Shown here piece by piece: positions 1-14,500 of a stretch of 64,000 bases of DNA. Under the pieces are notes generated by a model. The model was not told the origin of the DNA and made no database searches. It saw only the letters and a list, made by a program, of their open reading frames with translations. Position 1 is the first letter of the stretch. Each line of letters starts with the position of its first letter. This DNA is from Bimastos eiseni (lineage: Eukaryota; Annelida; Clitellata; Crassiclitellata; Lumbricidae). Made by a program: the position numbers and the translations under genes. The stretch lies in the NCBI GenBank assembly GCA_959347315.1, contig OY365808.1, forward strand, positions 842,975 through 906,974, written 5' to 3'.

Positions 1-285
1 TAAAATAGAATTTGGATTGATGAGAACAAAGCATGCATAAAATGGAATGATAAAAGAAATTCTTCCTCAACCGATGAAAGAAACGCTTGGCGAAATAGAA
101 ATTAGATTATTGAAAAGAATTCTTGTCTAAATAGAAGTTGGATTGGATAAAATGATTCTTGCTGAAATAGAAGTTGGCTTAGTAGGCACTGTCATCATCA
201 ATCCAATTTCTATTTTATCGAATAAAATGGGACAAAGGTTCACGACCTTTTGGTCGTGAACCTTTTGTCCATGAATCATTTGTCG
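1..285. repeat. 36-bp tandem repeat and hairpin at the window edge
   Basis: The word AAATAGAA recurs at 93, 129 and about 165, a 36-bp period, followed each time by related TTGGATTG and ATTCTTG words. A strong hairpin follows at about 230-270, with arms around GGTTCACGACC and GGTCGTGAACC. This looks like the end of an unclassified repeat that runs off the window. No coding signal is seen between 285 and 1400; the small open frames there are not protein-like. Confidence 0.5.
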
Positions 286-1402
286 TCAACTACTTGTCGT
301 GGAACCGCACAGACTGCCGTTTTTGGCATATGATCGACTTATGATTTCTACGCTGTTATACACAGTAAGAAAACCTGTTCATTTTATGAAGCAACTGGTC
401 ACAATGAAATGGTCGAATGTCTTACCCTGGATTGGATACACCCAATGCACCCTACTCGCTCAGCTCTACCTCGCAGGTAAATAAAATCGCATAAAGTACC
501 ATGATATCTCAAGGCATTTAAATCATTTGCATAAAATGTTAGAATTTGCTGGTAGAATGAGTAGGACTAAGGATCCTGCATTCTAGTTAATACACCGCGT
601 GTCCAATTATATCTTTGACCTCTTGGTTCCTCGTATTAGAACTACTACGACTCGATCAGTCTCAATTCGTTTTTTCAATTCGTTCCCCTTCTGGCACGTG
701 CATCGCTTTTCTCAAAGTCTGCGGTTTTTCTTCTCGTGGGTCTTCAGCGTATCTGAACGGTTCCTTTCTCGAGTAGTTTCGCATAGGCTCGATGACAACA
801 CAATATACTTACATGATACATTAACGAGATGGGAGCTCATCCGCGCATCTCTTCGATCCAGGGGTGTCAACCCCCCTGAAAGATGGAGGCAACTCCCGGT
901 CCCATGTGTCAGTAAGGCAAGATATTCCCCTAAGACTCAAAAACCATCCATCCTACATGAAATTGGAAGCATGTGTCTCCGGACCCCCCTATTTGAATGT
1001 CCCTGCTTCGAGCCTTTTACGGGTCAATCATAAATAGCCAGCCATCAAATGAAAATAAGCTGGAAATGCAAGTGCACATAGGCCTTCACATACATAAGTC
1101 GGATTATAGTTCACGGAAGAGATCAACGTTGGTCCGTGACTTCACAATTATAGGGTTTCAATTATCTATCATACAATGTATTCAATCGATTAGTATACGA
1201 GCACCGATGGTATAGGGTTGAGTGTAGCCACTTAAGACGAAGGAAGGTGAGCGCAATAAGAAAATGTCAGAATCCCAAAAAGTGTTTTAGAATAAATCAG
1301 TTGTTATCAAGTGTACAAAGTCAATTGTTAAAGTAATTATTTTGATGAGTTCTTCAAACCTGATAATTATAGTTTCCTATTGAAACCATTCTTTCTGTTT
1401 AG

Positions 1403-1941
1403 CTACGATGAGTCCGGTCACTCCTCCTCAGTTGCCCGGATCTCGCTCTCCGACAGTGTCCGTCGTCAATTCCACCTCAACCTCTCCGTCCTCGCGATTC
1501 CAATCCATCGAGTTTTCTGGGAGCAATCCAAAAGAAGATGGAAACAACAAAACGGAATCAACTCCAAGCGGCGTCGAAGGTGTCACTCTTAAGCCTTCCG
1601 GCTTCCATTCAACACCCGCACGCGGAGCAACCAGTCTCACGACGTCGAACCCCACATCTGGTACCAAGAGTCAGCTGGCTGTTGGATTGGGAATGGGGTT
1701 CGGATTTACGATCGGGCTCATCGTCAGTATCTGCGTCATCTGGAAGATCTCGTGTCGCTTGATGACTTCGAGCAATGCTACGAGCAACAAGATAGCACCA
1801 GGAGAGTTCAGCGAAGCCGTCACGAAGGACCGACCAACCGAGACCAAAGCGAGAAGTACGAAGCAACAACCGTCCGCCCATAAAGATGAAACCCCGGTAG
1901 ATGATGACGACTTATACGGTGGAGATTATGATGTGAGATAA
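1403..1941 (+). CDS. Terminal coding exon of a single-pass membrane protein (partial gene)
   Basis: I do not recognise the gene. A splice acceptor (pyrimidine-rich TTTCTGTTTAG ending at 1402) opens a frame entered in phase 1 that runs to a stop at 1939-1941. The ATG at 1408 is probably internal rather than a start. The frame encodes a Ser/Thr/Pro-rich stalk of about 90 residues, one hydrophobic helix (about 1675-1755, starting LAVGLGMGFGF), and a cytoplasmic tail rich in Lys and Asp that ends DDDDLYGGDYDVR. GC content is well above the surrounding introns, which supports coding. The layout (extracellular stalk, TM, short tail, phase-1 entry) resembles the 3' end of the lectin/CUB gene at 42-59 kb, so it may belong to a similar receptor, but no extracellular domain lies in the window. 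The upstream exons are outside. No canonical AATAAA was found close behind; an ATTAAA lies near 2475. Confidence 0.7.
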
Positions 1942-4900
1942 CTCATACACCGGAGGGAATTGTAGAGTGAATTTGTGAGGAATTTGATCAGAGAATTGAA
2001 CCAGAGAATGACAAAAAGGCAAAAAAAATCAATCTACCCTGCTGGCCCTGTTTAAAATATTGCTGCGACACAGTTTTATATTGGTAAGAAAGAGAAAGTT
2101 AAAGCAACTACAATAATGCCTTCACGTTTTTTACTTATCGTTTTATATTGAACAAATTGGAGACGTCATCCATATTTTGCAGTTGACAATAATTAGGAAG
2201 TGGATGAAAAAGAACAAGAGTAAGGGGCTGGAAAACCCGCCTTTTGGGGGTAAGGATACGCCGTTGGCAGCACAATCTTGAGTGAGAGAGAACAGAACAT
2301 TTGAGTTTTGGATAACACAACTACTCACAGCTAATACAATTTTCTGCTTCACTTATTGGCTTGCACTCACCATTTCGAAACTTTTGTTTTACTGAAGTTC
2401 CTGCAGATTATAAAAATTTAAAAGAATCAGAGAATGACGACAACTTATAGCTCAACACATCCAACAGGTTATCTATTAAAAAAACATTGTTCAAGAGTCT
2501 GGACTAGGGTTAGTTCTGTTTGTTATCTTCTATATATCTTATGTGACTACAAGCAAATGTAGATATAACTGCTGAATATTTATGCCTATCTATACTATAT
2601 CCTGAACCTGCAAGCGTTTGGGCTCAAAGTAGATGTTGACAACACTAAGCTGTGGGTTACCCTATGTAAACTCAACATAAACGTCTCCAATATAGGCCTA
2701 CCAAGAAAATAATCTTCAGGCGGCCTTGGTATCGATGGTCCATTAGACCACTGTCAGTCCTTACCCGGGGGCCGGTTGAGAGTGAACTGGATGGTCTCAA
2801 ACTGCCTGGAATCGTTTTACGTTTGACCTTTCTTCTCAAATCACGTTAACCGCATGCTTACATTGTATACATGCTTCGAGAGATTATATCTCGAAGCTTA
2901 ATTGTCAATCCTAGAGAATAGCCTCATATGATAGACTATTGTGCGTATTAATACAGCCCTACAAAGGTGCGCATCTGGCAAATGTGTGGGAAGACCTATA
3001 ATGCGTAAGAGCTCATTGCTAACAGAACCCAAAGTTCTTTGGCCACTGCATCCACCAACTCTCTCTGACCGTGAGGTCAAGTACTGACCTGCTTCACAAT
3101 AGAGGACATCCTTATGTATACATGCTACTATTGTCAAATCTAGATTGTGAAAAGCAGTCTTTGTTAATCGAGGCATCTGTGGTTATACTTGGAGCTGCTG
3201 CTTTCACAGTTTATTGTTTAAATGTATGCAGTAGTTGTACACAGTGCAATGCTTGTGTATACTTTCACATGCAAACAAAGGCAACAACTTACTTACTTAC
3301 ATTATCAGAAGCAAAGGTTTTTCATAGAACATTATGTACACAGCATATTTTATTGAGTGACTGTCCACAAAGCCATGTATTTCTCGGTGCCTTTCCCAAA
3401 ATAAAAATCTTATCTCTTTCACTACATTACAGTGTCTTATGTTGTTTTAAAGTTACATTCCAACATCTTGTCCTTACAACAGGAAAACGGAATGATCTAG
3501 AATAGAGACGCAAAACCTGCTTAAATGGTGGAATCTAGAAAAATATCGAGCTTGACATTGTTCATTTTTAGCATATGAACAGTGGAATTAGGCTTAAGGA
3601 ATTCTAATTATGATGTTCATTATCAGTTCAGAACATTACACGGATCTTGAGCCAATGAAAGCAATTTCGACCAGAAAGGAGAACCTTGTCGGTAGGGGTG
3701 GGAAGAAAATGGCCCGTTCGCGGGATTACTTTGATCTCTGATCAAGAACGACAAAGAGCATTGTGGCATATTTTTTAGTCTGACAACAAACTTTAAAAAA
3801 GACAAAAGTTCACTGTAAAAATCCATTGTCATTTTAACGCTTTTGATGTCTTCAGTCCAGCGTCAAAGTGTTGAGAATTCTTGAAGAAGAATGCAGAAAT
3901 TTAGTTCATAGTACACAAATCTGAAAAACTTCAACTTTTGAAACAGAAATTATGCCAACAACAGAAAAAACAACACACTAATAAAAATCTCAGCATAAAA
4001 CCAGTTGAAGTAGAAACTGTGCCAACAAATAATACAGAAACAATTAACAGAAATATCTTAATTTCTCTTTTTTCAAGATGTGGTTTGACGTCAGAGGTAA
4101 ATATGTATCATCTCAACAATAAGAAATAAAATTAAAACCAAACAATTAACTATAACATTAGCATACGTTATGTAACAACATAGGAGACACAATTAATACA
4201 AACGACTTAACAACTTCAAAGTAATTTAGAAAGTATCAAAATCGTACAGACATTTCTTGATTTATAGCAAAAGCATTAAGGAAAAGCCATAGTTTCAAAT
4301 AATTTTTATGTTTCAATTATGTTTGCTTTACATAATGTAGTTGCAATAGAATATTCACATAGTGTCTCGAAAAATCTCTCAAACATGACCATGTGAATGG
4401 TAACCTTTGTTGAATAATAAAACTGAAAGCTGTTGTTTCTCAACGTGATCGGACTAATATTATATTTATTGGCAACAGAAATGTAAAAAACTTTAGACGT
4501 TTGTGGGCTTAACCCTGTAAACTGTAATCACATGTACATGTAATGGACCTGGGCCTTACCCTGCAAACCATGAACATAATAAGCACATGGCGATTCTGGT
4601 TTAGACGGTAAAGTCTTGTGTAATACTTAATACTTTTGTAGAACGTAATTGTAGTCTTAAATGTCCACGTTATTCCACAGCGACCACATGACCTCCACCC
4701 TTTTTCATTTTTTATTAAATTGATCATGATAAATCATTCACCACATCTGCCACTTTGAATGTGTGCTGAGTCAGTTACGGTCCCTGTTCACATAACGTCT
4801 ATATGCTGAGATTCAAATCTCTGAAAAACCACTATTATATAAGTTAGCCACTGCTCTCTTTATATTTGGAATCGTTTACCACAAAAGGTTTAATTTGCCA

Positions 4901-4975
4901 ACAACAGCATTGCTGTCATTTGCAGAGTGAAGACGCCATAATATTCTATTCCGTCATCTAGAGTGAGCGAACATT
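1942..4975. other. Intergenic, no gene recognised
   Basis: Probable 3'UTR of the upstream partial gene, then AT-rich sequence between two converging genes (the partial gene on plus and spastin on minus). Open frames such as the one at 3071-3505 have no recognisable domain or repeat structure and are not called. Confidence 0.5.
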
Positions 4976-4993
4976 GATGTCTTTCCTGTGTTC

Positions 4994-4999
4994 TTTATT
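4994..4999 (-). promoter_or_regulatory. Poly(A) signal of spastin
   Basis: AATAAA on the minus strand, about 665 bases beyond the spastin stop codon. It is the first canonical signal after the stop that I found, giving a 3'UTR of about 0.7 kb. Confidence 0.6.
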
Positions 5000-5057
5000 T
5001 GGAATGGGTCTTTCCACTCCTTCTCTGTCCTGCACCAATTAATAAGTGCCTCAAACA

Positions 5058-5128
5058 AATAATTCTCAACTTCAACACAGAATATCCACAAAATTTCTGG
5101 ATATTCTGTGTTTAGGTTGAGAATTATT
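5058..5128 (-). other. Hairpin in the probable spastin 3'UTR
   Basis: Two 31-base arms (5058-5088 and 5098-5128) are reverse complements apart from two or three mismatches, separated by a 9-base loop. The structure lies between the spastin stop (5664) and the poly(A) signal at 4994-4999, so it should be part of the mature mRNA. It has pre-miRNA-like size, but could also be a remnant of a small foldback element. Confidence 0.6.
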
Positions 5129-5663
5129 AATTTAATTAGAGTTCTTGGTGACCAAGTTCAGACCTGTGCATTCTACATAGCAAATGAAATTGCATTAACA
5201 AAACCTAAATTAACCACATCGATCAGCACTGGTGTCTCGTCCGCTAAATACTGGCAGAGACCACAAGTTCTTTGCACGGCTGAAAAATTCCAAGCGCTGA
5301 TCCATACATGTCCTAAGTTAGAACCAGAACGACATCAAAGATTTGCCAAAACAAGGCTACAACTGGCTACAACTCGTGGCCACATCATCATCTTCAAAAC
5401 AACCAAATTGTCCATAACATACAGCTGAAAAATCCAGGCAGCAACCAATGGCTCGGTAAAATGGAGACCACAGACAGAAGCATCACAAACTATTACACAA
5501 TTCCTTTAAGTTTTCGGAAACAGGAGACGCAGCAGAGATCGAAAGCAAGACACTGCGTATCATCGACTTCTAATTCGGTGAAAGATATCGTGGACAGTTT
5601 GCCTGTGAAACGAGAAAGAAGCATAATATTCTACAGCGTGATCAAGAGATGGAGATGAAACCA

Positions 5664-5786
5664 TCATAGCGAGAGATCGCCAAAGTCCTCGTTCCACTTC
5701 TCGTACTGTTTCAACGTGTCAGAAGGAACACTACGGCGGATTCGCTTCAGCGAATCAAGGAAATCGCTGAGTAAAATACTCCGCAC
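5664..5786 (-). CDS. SPAST: Spastin exon 15: C-terminus and stop
   Basis: Encodes [20 protein letters not shown] and continues [20 protein letters not shown] to the stop at 5664-5666. This matches the C-terminal helix of spastin that packs on the AAA core. Confidence 0.95.
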   Translation of the reverse strand: MRSILLSDFLDSLKRIRRSVPSDTLKQYEKWNEDFGDLSL

Positions 5787-8700
5787 CTGCGTCAGACACA
5801 AAAACCAGTTTATTACGAGCAATAATCAACATTTATCAATAGATACAGAGTCCCTGCCGTCAGCTTACTGAACTCGCAACCATGCAAGTGTTGACCCGTA
5901 TCCTCTGTAAGGTTGACTAGTATTTCTATCGCTAGACGGCGGTCAAGGTTAACTTATGTAAAACGCAAAATGGGTGCAATACAGTTAAAATCGACTGCTG
6001 TATTCATACTGCGATATGTGAGCTTGAAATTAAACGAAAATTGCTATTGCTACCCATGTGCAGGAGATCTAAGTGTATGTATTTTGCTTAACCTCTTGCT
6101 ACATCTCCACAGCTCTTTCATTCAAAACTGAAACCATTGCTCTCTTTACGGGGAAACACGGGTATCAAACTCGCTTCCTCAGCTCTGTGCCCGTTGTATT
6201 ATCCATCACTCTAGGCCTTAAACTAAAAAACCAGCTGAGGTCCAACTCTTGCGGCGGATAAATCGCTACCTTTTCAACCTTTCACATTCGCGACCTCCGC
6301 CGCATCCGACCCATGCTCGACTTCAAACTGCTTCCGCCATTGCTACCTCCATCGTCCACTCCAAGCTCGACGACTGCAACTCCCTCTTCCTCAACCTTGA
6401 AGCCACACAAATCAAATGTTTACAATTAATCCAAAACTCATTAGCCAGAGCCGTCACCAGAACACCCAAGCATCATCACATCACCCCAATCCTCAAATCA
6501 CTTCACTGGCTAAAAATCCCAGAGTGCATCTACTTCAAAATCTTATCATTAACTTACAGCTCCATACAATATTCACAGCCCAAATATCTTCGCGAACTCT
6601 TCACCATCCAGCCAACCCGCTCTACCCGATCGTCCTCTTGTCTCACCCTCACTCGACCTCCGATCACATCTCATCTCAAGTTCTCCAACCTGCGCAATAT
6701 CAAACGCCGCACCTCGTCTCTGGAACGACCTACCTTCTGAATTTCGTGCCTTCTCGGTTCCTTCATCTTCATTTCCCGTCATGCAGCATCATCTGTACCT
6801 AGCGCCTCTGTCCATCACACCTTGGGCTTTCCATTCTAAACCTAAGTCTCACCTTTTCAAGAATTCTTACCCAGACTCACTACTTGACATCCCATCTGTC
6901 AATCCTCGACCAAAGCGACACCCTCCTTAACAGCTACTCCGCCTCCCTGCTGACCTCCAGGAAACCGAACTCTGACCGCCCACGGACCTTTGGACAACCC
7001 TTTTGATTTGACACAGTGCTAGTGAATAAGCTGGTGCCCTGCGTTTAGCTTTAAAGTGGCGCTTTAGAAATTTGGAGATTACGATTACGAACCTTTTTCT
7101 GGCGATTACTTGTCATGAATGCAGCAGACGACCTTTCTAAAGTCTTAACATAGAAACTTTAAGATTTATCAAACCTCTAAAACTGCTTAACTTAGCAATC
7201 GAAGCAACAATTCTTACATTTTCCAGATCGATGTCTCGCAGTAAATCTGGATCAACTTCTGAAATCACATAAATAAATTAACATGAAACAGCAAATTAAC
7301 TTCACATGATAAATTCAAGTTACATAAATTCACTAAAATTGAACTGCTCCCAACTGTATATCGCATCCCACATAACTGATAAAAACGAATCAACAATAAT
7401 AAGCAGATTCGAATTTTAGAAATGTTAGCTTTAAAGTGGCGCTAATACGTCACACAAGGTGTGTTCTTACAAAAGCCATGTCATGTCACAGACTATGACT
7501 ATATAGCCTGTTTTCTTGTCTGGCCTCACCTCACCTCAATAATGCTAACTCAGAGAGTTGGCAACCATATAAGATCTACAAGGTTTCAATGTCAATGCAA
7601 CCTGAAATTCCGTGTGCTTCTGCTCATTCAGCTGCATTGGTTCCTGTTGCATTTAGAAATAGATTTAAACTGGTTTATCTTACCCATGAAACCGTCACAA
7701 TGACCTACCCTTAATCACTACTCTCTCCTCATTACATCTTCTGTTGTGGGTGCTTTGGTTGAGTATCGATGTAGCACCATTCCTCGAGGTCTTGTGCATT
7801 ACTTGCTGCTACCCCCAGAGTAAGTGGAATTGACTTCCAATGCTCATCTGTTGCTCAAACTCCGTTTCTTCTTTCAAGAAACGGCTCAAACTCGCCTCTT
7901 CCAATTGGTCCACAAACATCTGGATATTTAACTGCCACTCCAATGGCAACTGACTACCCCAAGGTCAGCATCGCATTTCTGTATGACTTTGTGTCCATTA
8001 AAAATGTGTGTAATAATAATCACACAATCAGTGCTAATAATAATAATAATACTAATAATAAGAACAATAATGATAACAGTGGCATTCAGGGGATCTTTTG
8101 TCACCACGATGGGCACGAGAACCCTTAATGCAGTTTCTTATTGGTCACTTTGAGCCTGAAAGATCTTTCCTAAATCGGGCAAGAAAGAAACAATAACAAT
8201 AATAATAATAATAAGATGAAAACAAAGTTAAAAGCCTGGACAAATCAACCAGTTGCATTACTAGCCAGCATTCTTTAACATATCTAACAAGTTCCACATA
8301 ATAATTAGATTAATTTATTCTGCAATTAAGGACAGAGCCTACCTCTGATTGGACCAAGTGCAGCGTCCTTGGCCAGAGCCGTGAGATCACTGCTCGAGTA
8401 TCCCTCCGTCAAACTGAAACAGCAGAACACAACCCATACTTAACATAACAGAGATAGCGACTACAATGAATACAGATGAGATCACACCAGAAATTACACC
8501 AACAGTTTCAACCTTACACATTGCTGGCTTTTACTCATTATTTTTGCTCTGATCAACATTGGTTAATTGGTCTATACCTCCTGGTCAAGCGTTCTACCCA
8601 ACCCTCAACTGGGCCCCACATTATAACTTGAACATTCTTACCATTTAAATCTGACTGAATAAAATATCAGATAGCAGATCTTACTATGAGGCACGAAGCA

Positions 8701-11495
8701 ATTGTCAGTGACGGACTTGCTCAAAGTAACGGCCTCAGGCAAGGCTCAAACTCATACTCTCCATTAAAGGATACTTAACCAACGGGCCACCAGAAGTGAT
8801 GAAGAGGTATATGACCTGGACATTTCTTGTATTTCTTCGTCTGACAGGGGGTTGTTGTGCTTTGAAAGAAGTTTTGACAGAACCGTAACCCTCGTCTCTT
8901 TCTCTGGCATTTTCACGTATATCCGTTTAGCAAATCGCCTGCAATTAAACACATTTCCGAAATGTAAGAATTACCAATTCAATCGACACATACCCAAGCT
9001 GCAAAAACTAAACTGGAAGCACTAGAAAATACAATTGAAGTCTAACAGTTGACTGCACTGATTTTCACTGGTACTCTAAAACCAGTGAGGTCGACCAAAG
9101 TGTCAATTTGCTGCTGAGTTCCGAGTATTACAAGTGAGTAGTATCGAGTCCGAGTACTGAGTCTAATTCTCTTGATTGTTTTGGCAGCTTGCACAATTCT
9201 TATGAATTTTTGGTTGTGCTTCAGTTTACACTAGGAAGTAGAAACTAGTAAGTACTATTAGCAACAGTATTTGTTATTTATTTTATTAAGATTCGGACCC
9301 GTTGTATGTTCGAGTAATGTCGAGTACTGTGACATTCTGCGAAGTCGAGTATCTGAGCCGAGTTTCGGTTAATTACCAAAAATCAGTTGATTTCTGCTCG
9401 TAACCAATGTCAGAATTCGGTTCTCCAGAGTGCAATGAAGAACTGAAGTAATAGCCACCAAGCCTTGAACACCTTTCACGTTAGTACAACCTCAACCTTA
9501 CATCCTCAGGGTCTAACTGGTAAATCTTAGATGAAGCTTAAGAATAGAATGTATTGCTACCAGTAACTTTGACACCTATATCTTTTGATAGAGACAGAAT
9601 GGTTCACCTAAGAACAGCATCGTCCAGATCCTGTGGTCGATTCGTTGCTCCCATTACAAGAACACAGTCCTTTGACGACCCGTGAATCTATCAGGAAAGA
9701 AAGCGGCATCATCAATCACACACACAGAATAGCAGAAAGAAAATGAACATTCTCAGTGCCAGAAAAATACTGAAAAATTTATATTCATTTAGTACCGCCC
9801 AATAGTCGAACAACTTTCTCACTATTACCATGATCATCATGCATTTATTAGGATCAACTGTATAAGGACCCAGCATTCTATATATATATATAACAATTGG
9901 CTACCAAGTCCCACGTTTTCTGCTCACCATAGCATGTATCTTTTTGAGTTGTGCTAGGCAGTTGCCTGTGCAAAATCCTTTACAGATCCTATGTAAATCT
10001 CCGTTACACATACATTGTATGTCTTCCTCACAGTTCTCACATGCGAATACACAAATTTCTGGCAGTACTGACTACAGAAGTACAAACAATCTGGCAATTT
10101 TAATCATCGATCTTCTTATCTAAATACAACATAATCATGACTCAGGCAACAGAACTAATTATTAATTATTAATATCATACCCCAGACTCATCATTGTTAG
10201 ACCAGGTCGTCTGATTAATAACATATGTATCCTTATACCCAAATCAAGAAATGTCCTTAGTGAACTAGCTTTTTCAGTTGCTATAACTTGTTAGAACTCT
10301 TTCCGTGTATCTGTGAACTCTGCTTAGTCGCTTGTGTTATTTCGCAGTCCACTTAAAACCTACCTTTCTCAAATTGCTCTTCCACGAAAGGCTTGGGAAC
10401 TGATCACCAGGATATGTACCTGATAATAAACTGGTTTTGGAGCACCATCGTTTGATACCTCATGCATTAGACACCAGCGCAATAGAAGCTACTAATTGTA
10501 CGCACAGACGCTATAATAAAATACAAAGAGTGAACGACGTCTCACTCCGTCAAATTCCAGAAGAAATTCCGTTTTCAGTCGTCGACTGGCCTCGTGTTCG
10601 CCCTCTCTCCTCTCCGAAAGCAACGAATCAACTTCGTCTGAAATTGTAATCGACAAATATGTCAGCTAAAGGTGTAAAGCTAAGTGCTGGCATGAGCTAA
10701 TTCACGAGTGCTGCGTCGAGTCAGAAGGGCTGTCTAGAGATGTGGAGGAAAGACCTATATAAAGTCCAGTCTCCAGAAGATAAGAGATTGGAAGTTGGAA
10801 AATTGGATGGATAATGGTGGGAAAGTGGATAAACAAATAGATAAAGAAACAGATTAATATGGAGTTAACTATAGAGATAAATCTACAGATAATGAATAAA
10901 CATATTAAATGATGAATAAATGGATAAACAGATTAATATATAGAGAGATAAAATTAAATAGATTAATTAATATGCTCATAGATAAATACCTAAATTAATA
11001 CAGAACTATAAATAAGTAGATAGATGAATATTAACATAGCTCAAATGTTTCAACTCTAACCAATGAATATTACAGAAGGCTGCATCTCTTGAGCCACTGC
11101 AAACAACGCCCGAACCAACTTCTCTCCTTCTCCAACCTTAACAAAAACACAACAATAATTATAATTAACATTTTCCAGTATAAACAACAAAACGTCCCCA
11201 TTATTTCGATTATAATATACCATCCTCAACGTAAGTAATGAAAACATTGAAATACCACAATGATGCAACAGTGCGCATAATTATAAGCGTATTATCTGGT
11301 CTAAATAGGAGAAGTGTTTGGAATAGCCTTCCCTCTGACCCGCATTCTCTATCAATTCATTCTCCCTGCTGGACCTGTATAGTTCTTTCTATAAACTTCT
11401 CAAGACTTTCATTTTTGGCCGGGCCTGGGATGGAAGTGCCACTTAATAGGTATCTCGAAGAGGCGCTATATAAATTACATTGATAGGTTGACATA

Positions 11496-11555
<60 letters not shown>

Positions 11556-14500
11556 CTAGATAGATAGGCCTAGATAGGTAGAAGAAACGACTGCTCACGT
11601 ATTTCGAGGTAAGGCTGGCAGCGCTGATGCCAAAGAACGTAGCATTAGACTCATGAGCCACAGCTTTTGCCTAAAGAACACATTTATTTTAAAGATTAAT
11701 TAAAAACAATCATCATCACCATCACCATCGTCGTCGTCTTCATCGTCGTCGTTGTCGTCATCACCATCACCACCACCATCATCATCATCATCACCACCAC
11801 CACCACCACCTGCTACACCACAATCACAACTACCCCTACCACCACTTACTTCACCCTGACCCCACCCCACCACCACCTCTTTGTCCCCTTCCTGCTTGAC
11901 TACCAACAACGTTGGCCTTGAAGCCAATTTCCAGTATGTTTACTGCACGTTAAACAAGTGACTCAATGGACGTACAAGCATCGTTTTTCCATTTCCTGGT
12001 GGACCAAACAGAAGTAAACCACGAGCGGGAGCGCGAAGACCAACAAACAGCTGAAAAATTCAAATTAATAAAATACGAATTAATTGCAGAATTTTATTTA
12101 TAACGTAAACATGAGTTTTTGCAGTAAATATGAATTGTGCATTAAATATGAATTATTAAATAGACATGAAATTGTGGAGGTGACACTGAATTCCATCGAT
12201 AGAGTATAGATGTCTGCTCCACCCGTGGCTCCTGCATTGCCCAACCCAGTCATCATGAGTACACTGACCGTACACTGTCGGTGGGAAGAAGAGGCGGCGA
12301 GGGAGATAACTGCCCTCATATGCAGAGACTAAGAAAATTAAGTCGTTAACAATTTACACCCATGTCTGGCTTAAGGGCCTTCTGCTTCGTAAGTGCATAA
12401 CTTAGTTATTATCTAAGATAATCATTAGCCCCATCTAAAAGTGATTCTGAATGAAATGAGATATTCATTAAGGCATGAAAAGAGTTTGGCTCTCAACTGT
12501 CTAGAAAAGTAATAACATAAGCCAAACTATTAGCATTTATCGCAACCCAGTATATTCGGAGGCGAGTGGTGCAATTGAAATCTTAATCAAGTAAATAATC
12601 ACTAGTTAGTAACTTCTATGACGCCAGCAAATAGTCAACTCAAATGACACATCAAAACCAAGACATAATCAGTTCAATGTCCCACCGAACTCTCTCTCAC
12701 CTCTGGTCGTAGCGTCGGAAGAATCACGATCTCCTGAAGCGCTTGCTTAGCAGTTTCCTGTCCAGCTGGAAAGACAAAACAAAAGCGAGGTTTACATCTT
12801 ATCATCTATAGGAAACGCTGCACGAAACTTAATATTTTACAACAGAGGTACCTAGTGAAGGCGCTATAATAAGTATCTGTATGCCTGTTAAGTCCTGTCA
12901 ACTAATTAGCGTAATCGTAGTCTCCAAACTTCAAAAGCGTCCCTCGAAAGCCAAGTGCTGGATACCAGGTCATAGTAGGGGTTGTCTGCAGAGCGTTTCT
13001 GAGTCCAGTTCCCAGATGGTCAGAGGAGGTATAGCAGTTGCTAGGACGTGAATTAATCAGCTGAATCGGAGTAAAAGTTCATGGGTAGGAGACTTTAGCT
13101 TCGAGGGGGGAAACGTGGTGTCTTTACTTTACGATAGGATGTCATCTATGTATGGTTTAGGTTTCAATTGATGTTCCAACCACTGATCTTAATATATCTA
13201 TGGTTCCAACTAATCTGAAACAATAACTATTGGCAATGTATTTGATCCGCTCTTACAACCAACAATTAAACCCATACTCTTTCCTCGGCATTCACCCCCC
13301 CCATTCCGGATTCTGTCCTGGCGCCGAAACGTACCAAACAACCTGGATATAGAGGGCCTGACTCTATGTATCGCCAATGTTTAAGCTGGTCACTCTTACG
13401 CAGCTGGCTTGTGTTTCCGAGAAATTGTTTTTCCTAGCACAGACAGCCCCAAGGACGCTACGTGCTAAGATCTCGTGTCAGCCCGGTCAGGAAATATAGC
13501 TATATTTGTTGACTGTGGTGGATATTGTAGGTCTCACTCTTCCATAAATCTGCGTATACGGGTCGTGTCCTCTAACGCATCGGACCATCCACTATGGGAC
13601 AACAATTCATCGAACATATGGTCTCTTTCGCACACTTCACGTATATCTCTACATCATATTTGCACAGTGCGTGCTTCATCGATCCCTGAGAGTACTTCGA
13701 TATATGCATCGGCAGTGAATGGACCCATATGTGGGTTCGAAACATGGGTACCGTGTGGGCGAGGTCAGTTTGTGGTGCGTGCGGCACATTTACGAGGTTT
13801 CCAAAAGAAGCTACATAAATAGCCATATATATGAGTAAGAAAGACTCGTCACAGGCGTGATCTGATATACAACTGAACTATCTTCAATCGTCTGCGTAAA
13901 AGAGAGTTGCGCTGTAAACAACACATATTCGATACGAAATAAAAAGCGTAAAGACAACAGAACCAATAAAATTTGCCATTTGTTATCTCGGATCACTCGA
14001 TCTCGTTATTCAGTTCGTTCCTAGACAGCTCCTGCTCCTTCGAATTCTCTCCGCTAGACGTCGAATCCCATTTGCCACATCCATCTTGGGAACCTTTCCT
14101 GCAGTCAACTGGTATTATCCGTGTGTGACTAACTCTCTGATCTTCGTTAACCTGTTCTACGCTTCGTCACTTCCATCGTGACATCACAGAAATCGGATTA
14201 GAACAGCCATTCAGAATGACTTCTCATAAAAAAATGTCGCAGAAAAATTAAGGCAGAGTATGTTTACTTCAAGAAAAATGTTCAACATGCAGCACTAACG
14301 AAAAAAACCTTTTGAGAACAAACCAATACTTCACTAGAACGTACTAAATGATTCTCATTATACATGATCCTCACCAAAATGATTTTCATGATAAATTTTG
14401 CAGAGAAATAACTTAAAATAATATTCGATCAAATGAAAATGCTAAAAAATCAAAAAAAATCAACATTTATCAGAAAAAAATTATTGAAATAAAAGACCAT

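Noticed and set aside
599..1033. 144-residue open frame
   Set aside because: Begins at GTG, has no recognisable domain, and part (about 884-960) belongs to a dispersed repeat.
3071..3505. 144-residue open frame
   Set aside because: No family similarity recognised, mixed low-information sequence, and no convincing initiation or splice context.
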